64,000 bases of DNA from Streptomyces sp. NBC_00440 (GCF_036014215.1 NZ_CP107921.1:3459001-3523000); one strand, 5' to 3'; counted from the first letter of the stretch, positions 18,226-27,629 are shown. The notes: a model not told the origin generated them from the sequence alone. Numbers and translations are program-made.

Positions 18226-19856
18226 GTCCTCTGCCCCCTTGTCTCCCGGCCGCTGCCCTGCGGCTCCTGGCGTGCGCCGTTCCGCCGTTCCCGCCCGCGC
18301 AGTTCACGCCGGAGGATCTTCCCCGAGGTGGCACGCGGGACGGTGCCGATGAATTCGACCCGCCGGATCTTCTTGTACGGGGCGACGCGCTCAGCGACGT
18401 ACGCCATCAGCTCCTCCTCGGTGAGTTGCGCCCCCGCCTGCCGGACGGCGAACGCCTTGGGCACCTCGTTTCCGTCCTCGTCGTACACCCCGATGACCGC
18501 CGCGTCGGCGATCGCGGGGTGGGTGAGGAGCAGCGCCTCCAGTTCGGCGGGGGCCACCTGGAAGCCCTTGTACTTGATGAGCTCCTTGACGCGGTCGACG
18601 ATGAACAGCCAGCCGTCCTCGTCCACCCGGCCGATGTCCCCGGTGTGCACCCAGCCGTCCGGGTCGATCATCTCGGCGGTGGCTTCGGGCCGTCCGAGGT
18701 AGCCCTTCATGACCTGCGGCCCGCGGATGGCGACCTCGCCCTCCTCGCCCACGCCCAGACCGCGTGCGGGCTCCTCCAGCGAGAGGATGCGCATCTCCGT
18801 GCCGGGGAACAGCTTCCCGACCGTTCCCGGCGGCGGGTTCTCCGCGTCGAGCGGGACGACGTGGGTGCCGGGCGACAGCTCCGTCATGCCGTACGCCTGG
18901 CGTACCGGCGGCAGCCCGAGCCGGGCCGAGCACGCGGCGGCGAGACCCGAGTCGAGCGGGGCAGCGGCGCTGACGATGTACTCCAGCGAGGACAGGTCGT
19001 AGCGCGTGACGGACGGGTGCTTGGCCAGGGCGAGGACGATCGGCGGGGCCACGTACAGCCCGTTGATGCGGTACTTCTCGATGGCGGCCAGGAACTGGCC
19101 AAGCTCGAACCGGGGCAGCACCACCACCGTCGCGCCGTACCGCAGCGGTGCGTTGAGCAGCGCGGTGAGTCCGTAGATGTGGAAGAAGGGCAGCACGGCG
19201 AGGATCCGCTCGCCGGGTCCCATCCGGGCGAACGGGTGGAGCTGGGCCAGGTTGGTGGAGATGGACCGGTGGGTGAGCATGACGCCCTTGGGCGTGCCGG
19301 TGGTGCCCGACGAGTACGGCAGGACGGCTATGTCATCAGCGGGGTCGATCGGTATCGCCATGCCGTGGGCAGGTCCCGCCGCCCACGGCAGGTCGGACAC
19401 CGAGCGGTGTCCTTCGGCCCGGTCGCAGACGAAGATCTCCTCGATCCCGCCGACCAGTTCGGCCGCCCGTCGGGCCACGTCGAGCAGCCGTGACACGGTG
19501 ATGATCCACCGCGCGGCGGAGTCCCGTATCTGTTTGGCGAACTCCTCCGGGGTGGCGAGCGGGTGCACCGTGGTGACCGTGGCGCCCGCCCGGCTCGCGC
19601 CGTGGAAGACCGCCGGGTAGGCGATGCTGTTGGGGCTGTGCAGGGCGACGACATCGCCCTTGCACACACCGGCGGCGGTCAGTCCTGCGGCGACCGACCG
19701 GTGGCGGGCGTCCAGTTGGCGGTAGCTGACGGTGGTGCCGTCCACCGCGTCGATCAGCGCGGGGGCGTCGCCGTACTCGTGCGCCCGGCCGAGTACCGCT
19801 TCGTGGATGGGCTGGTTGAGGACCGGTACATCCTCGTACTCGCTGTGGAACACCAT
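18222..19856 (-). CDS. AMP-dependent acyl-CoA ligase (4-coumarate:CoA ligase-like)
   Basis: A 544-residue adenylate-forming ligase. The P-loop is PYSSGTTGTPKGVMLTHRS (about 180-198); later motifs are QAYGMTELSPGTH, GWVHTGDIG, VDRVKELIKYKG and the C-terminal catalytic Lys in PRATSGKILRREL. All core motifs are present. ATG 19856 begins MVFHSEYEDVP, like the family. In-frame ATGs at 19886 and 19901 add a MKRTG-MKRTG-VQGTG extension; 19901 has a fair ribosome binding site (AAGGGGA). In this operon it should activate the pathway's free acid, as AtuH does. Confidence 0.92.
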   Translation of the reverse strand: MVFHSEYEDVPVLNQPIHEAVLGRAHEYGDAPALIDAVDGTTVSYRQLDARHRSVAAGLTAAGVCKGDVVALHSPNSIAYPAVFHGASRAGATVTTVHPLATPEEFAKQIRDSAARWIITVSRLLDVARRAAELVGGIEEIFVCDRAEGHRSVSDLPWAAGPAHGMAIPIDPADDIAVLPYSSGTTGTPKGVMLTHRSISTNLAQLHPFARMGPGERILAVLPFFHIYGLTALLNAPLRYGATVVVLPRFELGQFLAAIEKYRINGLYVAPPIVLALAKHPSVTRYDLSSLEYIVSAAAPLDSGLAAACSARLGLPPVRQAYGMTELSPGTHVVPLDAENPPPGTVGKLFPGTEMRILSLEEPARGLGVGEEGEVAIRGPQVMKGYLGRPEATAEMIDPDGWVHTGDIGRVDEDGWLFIVDRVKELIKYKGFQVAPAELEALLLTHPAIADAAVIGVYDEDGNEVPKAFAVRQAGAQLTEEELMAYVAERVAPYKKIRRVEFIGTVPRATSGKILRRELRGRERRNGARQEPQGSGRETRGQRT

Positions 19857-19905
19857 GCCGGTCCCCTGCACGCCAGTCCGTTTCATGCCGGTCCGCTTCA
19901 TGCCA
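19857..19905 (-). repeat. 15-bp tandem repeat at ligase start
   Basis: Three imperfect 15-bp units on the minus strand, each with GGACTGGC/GGACCGGC followed by an ATG or GTG codon, precede the ligase start. Each unit contains a potential start with a GGAC upstream, so initiation may occur at more than one site. Confidence 0.5.
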
Positions 19906-19984
19906 GTCCCCTTCGACGCGCGACGTGTGCGTGGCCCGGTGCGGGCGGGCCGATGCCTGGGCGATCGCACCAGAATCGCTGCTG

Positions 19985-21178
19985 TCAGTAGGACTTGGGG
20001 AGACCCAGGGACTGGTGGGACACGAAGTTGAGGATCATTTCCCGGCTGACCGGCGCGATCCGGGCCACCCGGGACGCGGTGATGAGTGCCGCCAGGCCGT
20101 ACTCGCGGGTGAGGCCGTTGCCGCCGAGAGTGTGCACGGACTGGTCGACGGCCTTCACACAGGCCTCGCCCGCCGCGTACTTGGCCATGTTGGCCGCCTC
20201 GCCCGCGCCCAGGTCGTCGCCCGCGTCGTAGAGCGCGGCGGCCTTCTGCATCATCAGCCGGGCGAGTTCGAGTTCGATGTGGGACTGGGCGAGCGGGTGC
20301 GCGATCGCCTGGTGGGAGCCGATGGGCTCCTTCCAGACCTGCCGGGTCTTCGCGTAGTCGACGGCCTTCGCCAGGGCGTAGCGGCCCATCCCGATCGCGA
20401 AGGCGGCGGTCATGATCCGCTCGGGGTTCAGCCCCGCGAAGAGCTGGAGCAGCCCGGCGTCCTCGCTGCCGACCAGGGCGTCGGGGGGCAGCCGCACGTC
20501 GTCCAGGACCAGCTCGAACTGCTTCTCGGGTGCCTGGATCTCCATGTCGATCTGAGTGCGCCGGAAGCCGGGTGCGTCCCGGGGTACGAGGAAGAGGCAG
20601 GGCTTGAGGCGTCCGGTACGGGCGTCCTCGGTGCGGCCGACGATCAGGGTCGCGTCGGCCAGGTCGACGCCGGATATGAAGACCTTCCGCCCGGTGAGCA
20701 GCCAGTCTCCCCCACTGTCGCGGCGGGCGGTGGTCGTGATGCGGTGGGAGTTGGACCCGGCGTCCGGCTCGGTGATGCCGAAGGCGAGCGTGAGTGATCC
20801 GTCCGCGAGGCCGGGGAGCCACCGCTGTTTCTGCGCGTCCGTGCCGAAGCGGGCGATGACCGTGCCGCAGATGGCGGGCGAGACGACCATCATCAGGAGC
20901 GGGCAGCCTGCGGCACCCAACTCCTCCAGCACTATGGAGAGTTCGGCGATGCCGCCGCCCCCGCCGCCGTACTCCTCGGGGAGGCTGACACCGAGGTAGC
21001 CGAGCTTCGCCGCAGCGGCCCAGAGGGCCTGCCGGTCGTAGTCACGGTGGCTGGTGCCGGCGTGACGCTTGCCGAGCGCGGCCACGGCGGCGCGCAGGGC
21101 CGCGCGCTCCTCGGTTTCGACGGGGGTGTTCCCGGTGCTCACGCTTGTGCCAGTGCCAGTGCCAGTGCCAGTACTCAT
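19985..21178 (-). CDS. Acyl-CoA dehydrogenase
   Basis: A 397-residue FAD acyl-CoA dehydrogenase. GVSLPEEYGGGGGG, GITEPDAGSNSHRI and DWLLTGRKVFIS are the FAD and substrate motifs; the C-terminal QSVHTLGGNGLTREYGL fits the AtuD/FadE group. The first residues after Met are a Ser-Thr-Gly repeat encoded by four copies of GTGCCA on the plus strand (21147-21170), probably disordered. It overlaps the biotin carboxylase stop by 4 bp. It should introduce the double bond before carboxylation, as citronellyl-CoA dehydrogenase does. Confidence 0.92.
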   Translation of the reverse strand: MSTGTGTGTGTSVSTGNTPVETEERAALRAAVAALGKRHAGTSHRDYDRQALWAAAAKLGYLGVSLPEEYGGGGGGIAELSIVLEELGAAGCPLLMMVVSPAICGTVIARFGTDAQKQRWLPGLADGSLTLAFGITEPDAGSNSHRITTTARRDSGGDWLLTGRKVFISGVDLADATLIVGRTEDARTGRLKPCLFLVPRDAPGFRRTQIDMEIQAPEKQFELVLDDVRLPPDALVGSEDAGLLQLFAGLNPERIMTAAFAIGMGRYALAKAVDYAKTRQVWKEPIGSHQAIAHPLAQSHIELELARLMMQKAAALYDAGDDLGAGEAANMAKYAAGEACVKAVDQSVHTLGGNGLTREYGLAALITASRVARIAPVSREMILNFVSHQSLGLPKSY

Positions 21179-23160
21179 GACTCCAGGGCCTCCTGTGTGT
21201 CCGGCTGTGTACGTGCTGTGTCCTGTGCGGTCTGTACGACGGCGAGCAGTGCGCCGACCTCGACCTGGCGGCCCGGGGCGGCGTGGAGTGCGGTGAGGGT
21301 GCCGGATGCCGGGGCGGTGATGCGGTGCTCCATCTTCATGGCCTCCAGCCAGATCAGCGGCTGCCCGGCGGTGACGGCGTCCCCGGCCGCGAGTCCGTCG
21401 GCGACCCGGACGACCGTGCCGGGCATCGGCGCGAGCAGCGAGCCCGGCACGGTGCGGGCGGCCGGGTCGGGGAAGCGGGGCAGCCGGGTGAGGGTGTGCG
21501 GGCCGACGTGGGCGCGGTCGCCGTGCACCTCTACGTCGAAGTGCCGCAGCACCCCGCCGGCTTCGAGCGAGACGCGCCGGGGCGTGGCGGCGTGCAGCCG
21601 TACGCCGGGGAATCCGTCGGCGCGCAGACCGTCCCGGGTGAGGCGGTAGCGGATCTCGTACACCTCACCGTCCGGTTCGGAGCGGTAGGTCTTGCTCTGC
21701 GGCTGGGACGGTACGTTCCGCCAGCCGCCGGTCCGGGCCCGCGCCGCGTCCGCGAGGGCGGCGGCGAGCGCGGCGAGCGGATCGGGGGCGGGGGCGGTGA
21801 GTCCGGGGAGGTGCCGGTCGTAGAAGCCGGTGTCGAGCCGGGCCGCGGTGAAGTCCGGGTGGCGCAGGGACCGTACGAGCAGTTCGCGGTTGGTGACCGG
21901 GCCGTGGATACGGGCGCGTTCGAGGGCGTACGCGAGGGTGCGCACCGCCTCGGTGCGGGTGGGGGCGTGGGCGATGACCTTGGCGAGCATCGGGTCGTAG
22001 TGGATGCCGATGGTGTCGCCGCCGGTGTAGCCGGTGTCCAGCCGGACGGTGGGTGTTCCCGTGGGTGTGCTGCCTTCCAAGGCGCCGGCGCCCGGCACGT
22101 CGAGCCGGTGCAGGGTGCCGGTCTGCGGGGCCCATCCGGCGGCCGGGTCCTCCGCGTAGAGGCGGGCCTCCACGGCGTGGCCGCGCGGCGGCGGGGGGCC
22201 GCCCTGCGGGAGCGGTTCGCCCTCGGCGACACGGAGCTGGAGCGCGACCAGGTCGAGCCCGAACACCGCCTCGGTGACCGGGTGTTCGACCTGTAGCCGG
22301 GTGTTCATCTCCAGGAAGTACGCCCGGTCGCCGCCCTCCGTGACCAGGAACTCCACGGTCCCCGCGCCCTGGTACTCCACCGCTCGGGCGGCGGCGGTGG
22401 CGGCCTCGTGGAGCGTGGTGCGCAGGGCGTCGGGGAGGCCGGGGGCCGGGGCCTCCTCGATGACCTTCTGGTGGCGGCGCTGGAGGGAACAGTCCCGGGT
22501 GTCGAGCGCCCAGACCGTGCCGTGCGCGTCGGCCATGATCTGCACCTCGACATGGCGCCCGCGCTCCACATACGGCTCGGCGAACACCTCGCCGTCCCCG
22601 AAGGCCGACCGCGCCTCGGCGACAGCGGTCGTCATCTCGCCCTCCAGCGCGCCGAGTTCGCGTACGACACGCATCCCGCGGCCGCCGCCGCCCGCCGCAG
22701 CCTTGAGCAGCAGGGGCAGATCCGCGGCGGTCGCGCTGTCCGGGTCGACGGGGGCCAGCAGGGGGACACCGGCCCCGGCCATGAGCTTCTTGGCGCGGGT
22801 CTTGGACGCCATCGCCTCGATGGCGTCGGCGGAGGGACCGACCCAGGTGAGCCCGGCCCCGGTGACCGCACGGGCGAATCCGGCGTTCTCGGAGAGGAAG
22901 CCGTAGCCCGGGTGGACGGCGTCCGCGCCCGCGGCGAGCGCCGCCGCGACGACGAGGTCGGCGCGGAGATAGGTGTCGGCGGGCGCCGTGCCCGGCAGTC
23001 GTACGGCGGTGTCCGCCTCCCGTACGTGCAGCGCGTCCGCGTCCGCGTCGGAGAAGACGGCCACGGTCGCGATGCCCAGGGCACGGCAGGTACGGAAGAC
23101 ACGGCAGGCGATCTCGCCGCGGTTGGCGACAAGGAGGGAGGTGATCATCTTCGTTGTCAT
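21175..23160 (-). CDS. Acyl-CoA carboxylase alpha subunit (biotin carboxylase plus BCCP)
   Basis: A 661-residue biotin-dependent subunit. The biotin carboxylase domain (1-445) has LLVANRGEIACRVFRT, the ATP-grasp loop KAAAGGGGRGM, and EMNTRLQVEHPVTE. A linker leads to the biotinyl domain (about 575-650), with EAMKM and the biotin-accepting Lys near residue 609. Start 23160 gives MTTKMITSLLVANRGE; MITSLL at 23148 is possible. It starts 8 bp after the carboxyltransferase stop. It matches the alpha subunit of methylcrotonyl- or geranyl-CoA carboxylases. Confidence 0.93.
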   Translation of the reverse strand: MTTKMITSLLVANRGEIACRVFRTCRALGIATVAVFSDADADALHVREADTAVRLPGTAPADTYLRADLVVAAALAAGADAVHPGYGFLSENAGFARAVTGAGLTWVGPSADAIEAMASKTRAKKLMAGAGVPLLAPVDPDSATAADLPLLLKAAAGGGGRGMRVVRELGALEGEMTTAVAEARSAFGDGEVFAEPYVERGRHVEVQIMADAHGTVWALDTRDCSLQRRHQKVIEEAPAPGLPDALRTTLHEAATAAARAVEYQGAGTVEFLVTEGGDRAYFLEMNTRLQVEHPVTEAVFGLDLVALQLRVAEGEPLPQGGPPPPRGHAVEARLYAEDPAAGWAPQTGTLHRLDVPGAGALEGSTPTGTPTVRLDTGYTGGDTIGIHYDPMLAKVIAHAPTRTEAVRTLAYALERARIHGPVTNRELLVRSLRHPDFTAARLDTGFYDRHLPGLTAPAPDPLAALAAALADAARARTGGWRNVPSQPQSKTYRSEPDGEVYEIRYRLTRDGLRADGFPGVRLHAATPRRVSLEAGGVLRHFDVEVHGDRAHVGPHTLTRLPRFPDPAARTVPGSLLAPMPGTVVRVADGLAAGDAVTAGQPLIWLEAMKMEHRITAPASGTLTALHAAPGRQVEVGALLAVVQTAQDTARTQPDTQEALES

Positions 23161-23168
23161 CTCTGTCC

Positions 23169-24770
23169 TCACATCCGGAAGATGCCGAAGCCGCCGCGGG
23201 CGCCCTCGACCGGTGCGTTGTGGATGGCGGACAGACACAGGCCGAGCACGGTCCTGGTGTCGCGCGGGTCGATCACTCCGTCGTCGTACAGCCGCCCGGA
23301 CAGGAACATCGGCAGGGACTCCGACTCGATCTGCTGCTCGACCATGGCGCGCAGCGCGGCGTCCGCTTCGTCGTCGTACGGCTGCCCCTTGGCCTGCGCG
23401 GAGGCGCGGGCGACGATCGACAGCACGCCCGCCAGCTGCTGCGGTCCCATGACGGCGGACTTGGCGCTGGGCCAGGCGAAGAGGAACCGGGGGTCGTAGG
23501 CGCGGCCGCACATGCCGTAGTGGCCCGCGCCGTAGGAGGCGCCCATCAGGACGGAGAGGTGCGGGACCTTCGAGTTCGAGACGGCGTTGATCATCATCGC
23601 GCCGTGTTTGATGATGCCGCCCTGCTCGTACTCCTTGCCGACCATGTAGCCGGTGGTGTTGTGCAGGAAGAGCAGCGGGATGTCGCGCTGGTTGGCCAAC
23701 TGGATGAACTGGGCGGCCTTCTGGGACTCCTCGGAGAAGAGGACGCCCTGCGCGTTGGCGAGGATGCCGATGGGGTAGCCGTGCAGTTCGGCCCAGCCGG
23801 TGACCAGGCTCGGCCCGTAGAGCGGCTTGAACGCGTCGAAGTCCGAGCCGTCGGTGATGCGCGCGATGACTTCGAGCGGGTCGAAGGGGGTCTTCAGATC
23901 GCCGGGCACGATACCGAGCAGTTCGTCCTCGTCGTACCGGGGCGGCACGGCGGGGCCCGGCGGATCCGGCTGCGCCTTGCGCCAGTTGAGGCGGGCGATG
24001 ACACGGCGGGCCTGGCGCAGCGCGTCGGGCTCGTCCAGCGCGAGGTGGTCGGCGAGCCCGGAGGTACGGGCGTGCATCTCGGCGCCGCCGAGCGACTCGT
24101 CGTCGGACTCCTCACCGGTCGCCATCTTGACCAGCGGCGGCCCGCCGAGGAAGACCTTCGACCGCTCCTTGATCATGATCACGTGGTCGGACATGCCCGG
24201 CACATACGCGCCGCCCGCCGTCGAGTTGCCGAAGACCACGGCGACGGTGGGGATCCCGGCGGCGGAGAGCCGGGTGATGTCGCGGAAGAGCGCGCCGCCG
24301 GGGATGAAGATCTCCTTCTGGGAGGGGAGGTCGGCGCCGCCGGACTCGACGAGGCTGATGCAGGGGAGCCGGTTGGCGTACGCGATCTCGTTTGCCCGGA
24401 AGGCCTTCTTCAGCGTCCAGGGGTTGCTGGCGCCGCCGCGCACCGTGGGGTCGTTGGCGGTGATCAGGCACTCGACGCCTTCGACCGTGCCGATGCCGGT
24501 GACCATGGAGGCACCGAGGGGGTAGTCGGTTCCCCAGGCGGCGAGCGGGGACAGTTCGAGGAAGGGCGTGTCGGGGTCGAGCAGCAGCTCGATGCGCTCG
24601 CGGGCGAGGAGCTTGCCGCGTTTGCGGTGCCGGTCGACGTACTTCTCACCACCGCCGGCGAGCGCTTTGGTGTGCTCGGCCTCCAGGTCGGCGAGCTTGG
24701 TGAGCATGGACTCGCGGTGGGCGGTGTATTCGGGGGACGCGGGGTCGATGGCGGTACGGAGGGTGGTCAT
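23169..24770 (-). CDS. Acyl-CoA carboxylase beta subunit (carboxyltransferase)
   Basis: A 533-residue carboxyltransferase, the length of methylcrotonyl-CoA carboxylase beta. Motifs include RKRGKLLARERIELLLDPDTPF, ITANDPTVRGGASNPWTLKK, NSTAGGAYVPGMSD, GEESDDESLGGAEMHARTSG and the C-terminal GASYGAGHYGMCGRAYDPRFLFAWP oxyanion region. It precedes the alpha subunit by 8 bp. The AtuA-like gene beside it makes geranyl-CoA or a similar branched enoyl-CoA a plausible substrate, but methylcrotonyl-CoA is also possible. Confidence 0.93.
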   Translation of the reverse strand: MTTLRTAIDPASPEYTAHRESMLTKLADLEAEHTKALAGGGEKYVDRHRKRGKLLARERIELLLDPDTPFLELSPLAAWGTDYPLGASMVTGIGTVEGVECLITANDPTVRGGASNPWTLKKAFRANEIAYANRLPCISLVESGGADLPSQKEIFIPGGALFRDITRLSAAGIPTVAVVFGNSTAGGAYVPGMSDHVIMIKERSKVFLGGPPLVKMATGEESDDESLGGAEMHARTSGLADHLALDEPDALRQARRVIARLNWRKAQPDPPGPAVPPRYDEDELLGIVPGDLKTPFDPLEVIARITDGSDFDAFKPLYGPSLVTGWAELHGYPIGILANAQGVLFSEESQKAAQFIQLANQRDIPLLFLHNTTGYMVGKEYEQGGIIKHGAMMINAVSNSKVPHLSVLMGASYGAGHYGMCGRAYDPRFLFAWPSAKSAVMGPQQLAGVLSIVARASAQAKGQPYDDEADAALRAMVEQQIESESLPMFLSGRLYDDGVIDPRDTRTVLGLCLSAIHNAPVEGARGGFGIFRM

Positions 24771-24846
24771 CGGGGGCTCCTGGGGTGCAGGTGCGGTGCT
24801 CCTGGGGTGGGGACGGGAGATGAGCGCGCGGGACGGCTCGGTGGCC

Positions 24847-26604
24847 TCAATCGGCGGAAGATCCCGGCATTTCGACCTCCGCCGGCACGTCGACCAGTCG
24901 GCTCCGGAGCCACTCCCCCACCCCCTTGCCCTGCGGGTCGAACCGTTCCTGCGCCGCGACGCCCTCCCCCAGCAGTCCCTCCACCGCGAAGTTCAACGCC
25001 CGGAGATTCGGCAGCACATGGCGCGAGACCACCAGGTCCCGTGTCTCGGGCAGCAGCTCCTGGAACCGCTCGACGGTGAGCGTGTGCGCCAGCCAGCGCC
25101 ACGCGGTGTCCGTCCGCACCCACACGCCCACGTTCACGTCGCCGCCCTTGTCCCCGCTGCGCGCCCCGGCGACCCGCCCGAGCGGGATACGCCGTACGGC
25201 ACTGTTCCCGGGCAACGCGTCAGGCAGCCGCTCGGGCAGGGCGGGCTCAACGACCGCCGTGAGCACCGACGTACGGGGTTGATCCGGCACCACCACCCGT
25301 GCCCCGTCCGGGAGTACGGCCACATGCTCCACCGCGTCCCGGTCCACGTACACCGCGTCGAACACTCCGTACGGCGCGCCCTTGCCCGGCGGGGAGGTCA
25401 CATGGAACCCGGGGTAGCTGCCGAGCGCCAGCTCGATCGCGGCGCCGCTCACCACCCGCCCGACCGCCTCCCGTTCCGCATCACGCACCACGAGGCGGAG
25501 CAGCGCACTCGCGCACTCCTCGCTGTCGGCGTCGGCGCGATCCGTGCGCACCAGCTCCCACCGGACGTCGGCCGGGCGGGACTTGTCCGGCACTCGGGTC
25601 GCCCCGAACTCCGCTGGCTCCCCGGCCGCTGTCCCGAAGGCGTCCTCCACCTGGTCACGGACCAGCGCAGCCTTGGCCTCGATGTCGAGGCCGGTGAGCA
25701 CGAACACGACCTCGTTGCGCCAGCCGCCGATCCGGGTCACCCCGGCCTTGAGCGTCGGGGGCGGTGCCTCGCCCCGTACGCCGGATATCCGTACCCGGTC
25801 GGGCCCGTCCTGCGTCAGCCGTACGGTGTCGAGCCGGGTCGTGACATCGGGACCGGCGTACCGGGCGCCGCCCGTCTCGTACAGCAGCTGCGCGGTCACC
25901 GTCCCGAGGTCGACCACCCCGCCCGTACCGGCGTGCTTGGTGATCACGGCCGATCCGTCGGCGTCGATCTCCGCGACCGGGAAGCCGGGGTGGCGTATGT
26001 CGTGCGCGGTGAAGAAGGAGTAGTTGCCGCCGGTCGCCTGGGTCCCGCACTCCAGCACATGCCCGGCGGCCACCGCGCCCGCCAGCTGGTCGAGGTCGTC
26101 GGGCCCCCAGCCGAAGTGCCAGGCGGCGGGCCCGCTGACCAGCGCCGCATCCGTCACCCGGCCGGTGACCACCACATCGGCCCCGCCCCGCAGACACGCG
26201 GTGATTCCGGCGCCGCCCAGATAGGCGTTGGCGGTCAGCGCGCCGTCCGGCAGCGGCAGCGCATCGCCCTCGACGTGGGCGACCCGCACCGGGACGCCGA
26301 CCCGCTCACTCAACTCCCTTACCGCATCGGCGAGTCCGGCCGGATTGAGGCCGCCCGCATTGGTGACGATCCGCACCCCCCGGTCGTGGGCCTCACCGAT
26401 GCACTCCTCCAGCTGGCGCAGAAAGGTCCTGGCGTAGCCGGTGCGGGGGTCCTTGAGGCGGTCGCGGCCGAGGATGAGCATGGTCAGCTCGGCGAGGTAG
26501 TCCCCGGTCAGCACATCCAGGCTGCCGCCGGTGAGCATCTCCTTCATCGCGCCGAACCGGTCGCCGTAGAAGCCGGATGCGTTCCCGACCCGCAGCGGCC
26601 TCAC
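24847..26604 (-). CDS. AtuA family protein (acyclic terpene utilization, DUF1446)
   Basis: A 585-residue protein of the AtuA family, known from the Pseudomonas atu pathway of citronellol and geraniol breakdown, although its reaction is not established. Conserved stretches are NASGFYGDRFGAM, GDYLAELTMLILG, NAGGLNPAGL and ECGTQATGGNYSFF. The C-terminal 100 residues (GARSGDKGGDVNVGVW) form the second conserved domain, which in some genomes is a separate protein. The GTG at 26604 overlaps the TIGR03084 stop by 4 bp. It links the operon to branched or terpenoid acid catabolism. Confidence 0.9.
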   Translation of the reverse strand: MRPLRVGNASGFYGDRFGAMKEMLTGGSLDVLTGDYLAELTMLILGRDRLKDPRTGYARTFLRQLEECIGEAHDRGVRIVTNAGGLNPAGLADAVRELSERVGVPVRVAHVEGDALPLPDGALTANAYLGGAGITACLRGGADVVVTGRVTDAALVSGPAAWHFGWGPDDLDQLAGAVAAGHVLECGTQATGGNYSFFTAHDIRHPGFPVAEIDADGSAVITKHAGTGGVVDLGTVTAQLLYETGGARYAGPDVTTRLDTVRLTQDGPDRVRISGVRGEAPPPTLKAGVTRIGGWRNEVVFVLTGLDIEAKAALVRDQVEDAFGTAAGEPAEFGATRVPDKSRPADVRWELVRTDRADADSEECASALLRLVVRDAEREAVGRVVSGAAIELALGSYPGFHVTSPPGKGAPYGVFDAVYVDRDAVEHVAVLPDGARVVVPDQPRTSVLTAVVEPALPERLPDALPGNSAVRRIPLGRVAGARSGDKGGDVNVGVWVRTDTAWRWLAHTLTVERFQELLPETRDLVVSRHVLPNLRALNFAVEGLLGEGVAAQERFDPQGKGVGEWLRSRLVDVPAEVEMPGSSAD

Positions 26605-27473
26605 GCGGCGCCCTTCGGCGTACGCCCCGGTCCGGAAGGCGCGCCCTTCGGCGTAGGTCCCGGTCCCGGGGGTGTCCCCTTCGGCGTACGTCCGGCGCCT
26701 GGCGGCCCGGCGAAGGCCTGCGCGATCCCGAGCCACCGGTCGGCGTCGGCGCCCGCCGCGCGCAGGGCCAGGTCGTCGCGGTGCGCGCGCTGGGTGACCA
26801 GCAGGCAGAAGTCGAGCGCGGGCCCGGTCACCCGCTGGACCGCGTCGGCGGGCCCGTACGCCCAGAGCTCCCCGTCCGGCGCGGTCAGTTCGACCCGGAA
26901 TTCCTCGCCCGGCACGTCCAGCCCCCGCGCCCCGAAGGCGAAGTCCCGGGCGCGCACGCCGATCCGCGCCACATGCCGCAGCCGTGCGGTCGGTGCACGC
27001 CTCACCCCGAGCGCGTCCGCCACGTCCTGGCCGTGCGCCCAGGTCTCCATCAGCCGCCCGGTGGCCATGGAGGCGGTGCTCATCGGCGGCCCGTACCAGG
27101 GGAAGCGCGCGCCGGACGGGGCGGTCCGCAACGCCCGCTGAAGCTCTTCACGGCCCTCACGCCAACGGGCGAGCAGCACGGCCGGATCGAGCCCCGCGCC
27201 CTCCTCCGCCCCGTCGTCCACAAAGGTCTCCGGCGCGGCGAGCGCCTTCTCGGCCTCCGCCCCGAAGGCGTCGGGCGCGGTCACGGCCAGCAGCGCGGCC
27301 CGGTCGGTCCAGGCGAGATGGGCGATCTGGTGGGCGACGGTCCACCGGGGAGCGGGGGTGGCAAGCGCCCACCGGTCACCGCCCAACTCCGCCACGAGAA
27401 GGTCCAGTTCGGCACTCTCACCGACCAGATCATCCAGCACGGCACTCGCATCGGACACGGAACCATCGGACAC
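26601..27473 (-). CDS. TIGR03084 family metal-binding protein
   Basis: A 290-residue DinB-like four-helix protein of the mycothiol maleylpyruvate isomerase superfamily. WTVAHQIAHLAWTDRA gives the first metal-ligand His pair and METWAHGQDVADALG the last. The GTG at 27473 is chosen because GGAGGGAG sits six bases upstream; an ATG seven codons further upstream would overlap that site. The C-terminus is three units of a PGRTPKGA-like repeat (26605-26695). It is the first gene of the operon and overlaps atuA-like by 4 bp. TIGR03084 genes regularly neighbour AtuA-like genes in actinobacteria; the activity is unknown. Confidence 0.88.
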   Translation of the reverse strand: MSDGSVSDASAVLDDLVGESAELDLLVAELGGDRWALATPAPRWTVAHQIAHLAWTDRAALLAVTAPDAFGAEAEKALAAPETFVDDGAEEGAGLDPAVLLARWREGREELQRALRTAPSGARFPWYGPPMSTASMATGRLMETWAHGQDVADALGVRRAPTARLRHVARIGVRARDFAFGARGLDVPGEEFRVELTAPDGELWAYGPADAVQRVTGPALDFCLLVTQRAHRDDLALRAAGADADRWLGIAQAFAGPPGAGRTPKGTPPGPGPTPKGAPSGPGRTPKGAA

Positions 27474-27534
27474 GGAACGCTCCCTCCGGGGCACGGCTTC
27501 GTGTCCGGGAGCATGGCAGCGCCCAAGAAAACAA

Positions 27535-27548
27535 GCAAGCGTGCTTGC
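27535..27548. promoter_or_regulatory. Candidate TetR operator of the acyl-CoA operon
   Basis: GCAAGC (27535-27540) and GCTTGC (27543-27548) form a 6-bp inverted repeat with a 2-bp spacer in an AT-richer patch, 62 bp upstream of the first operon gene. This is the expected place and size for a TetR-type site. Confidence 0.55.
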
Positions 27549-27629
27549 ATTCTCTTTTCGGCGTGAGGGCGAGTGCCCACCTCGTGCCAGGGGCAGTCGA
27601 CGCGGCAGACCGCCGCGTCGTCATCGGGG

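Noticed and set aside
18222..20822. 866-codon reading of the ligase gene
   Set aside because: The upstream 322 codons overlap the acyl-CoA dehydrogenase in the wrong frame; family alignment places the ligase start at 19856-19901.
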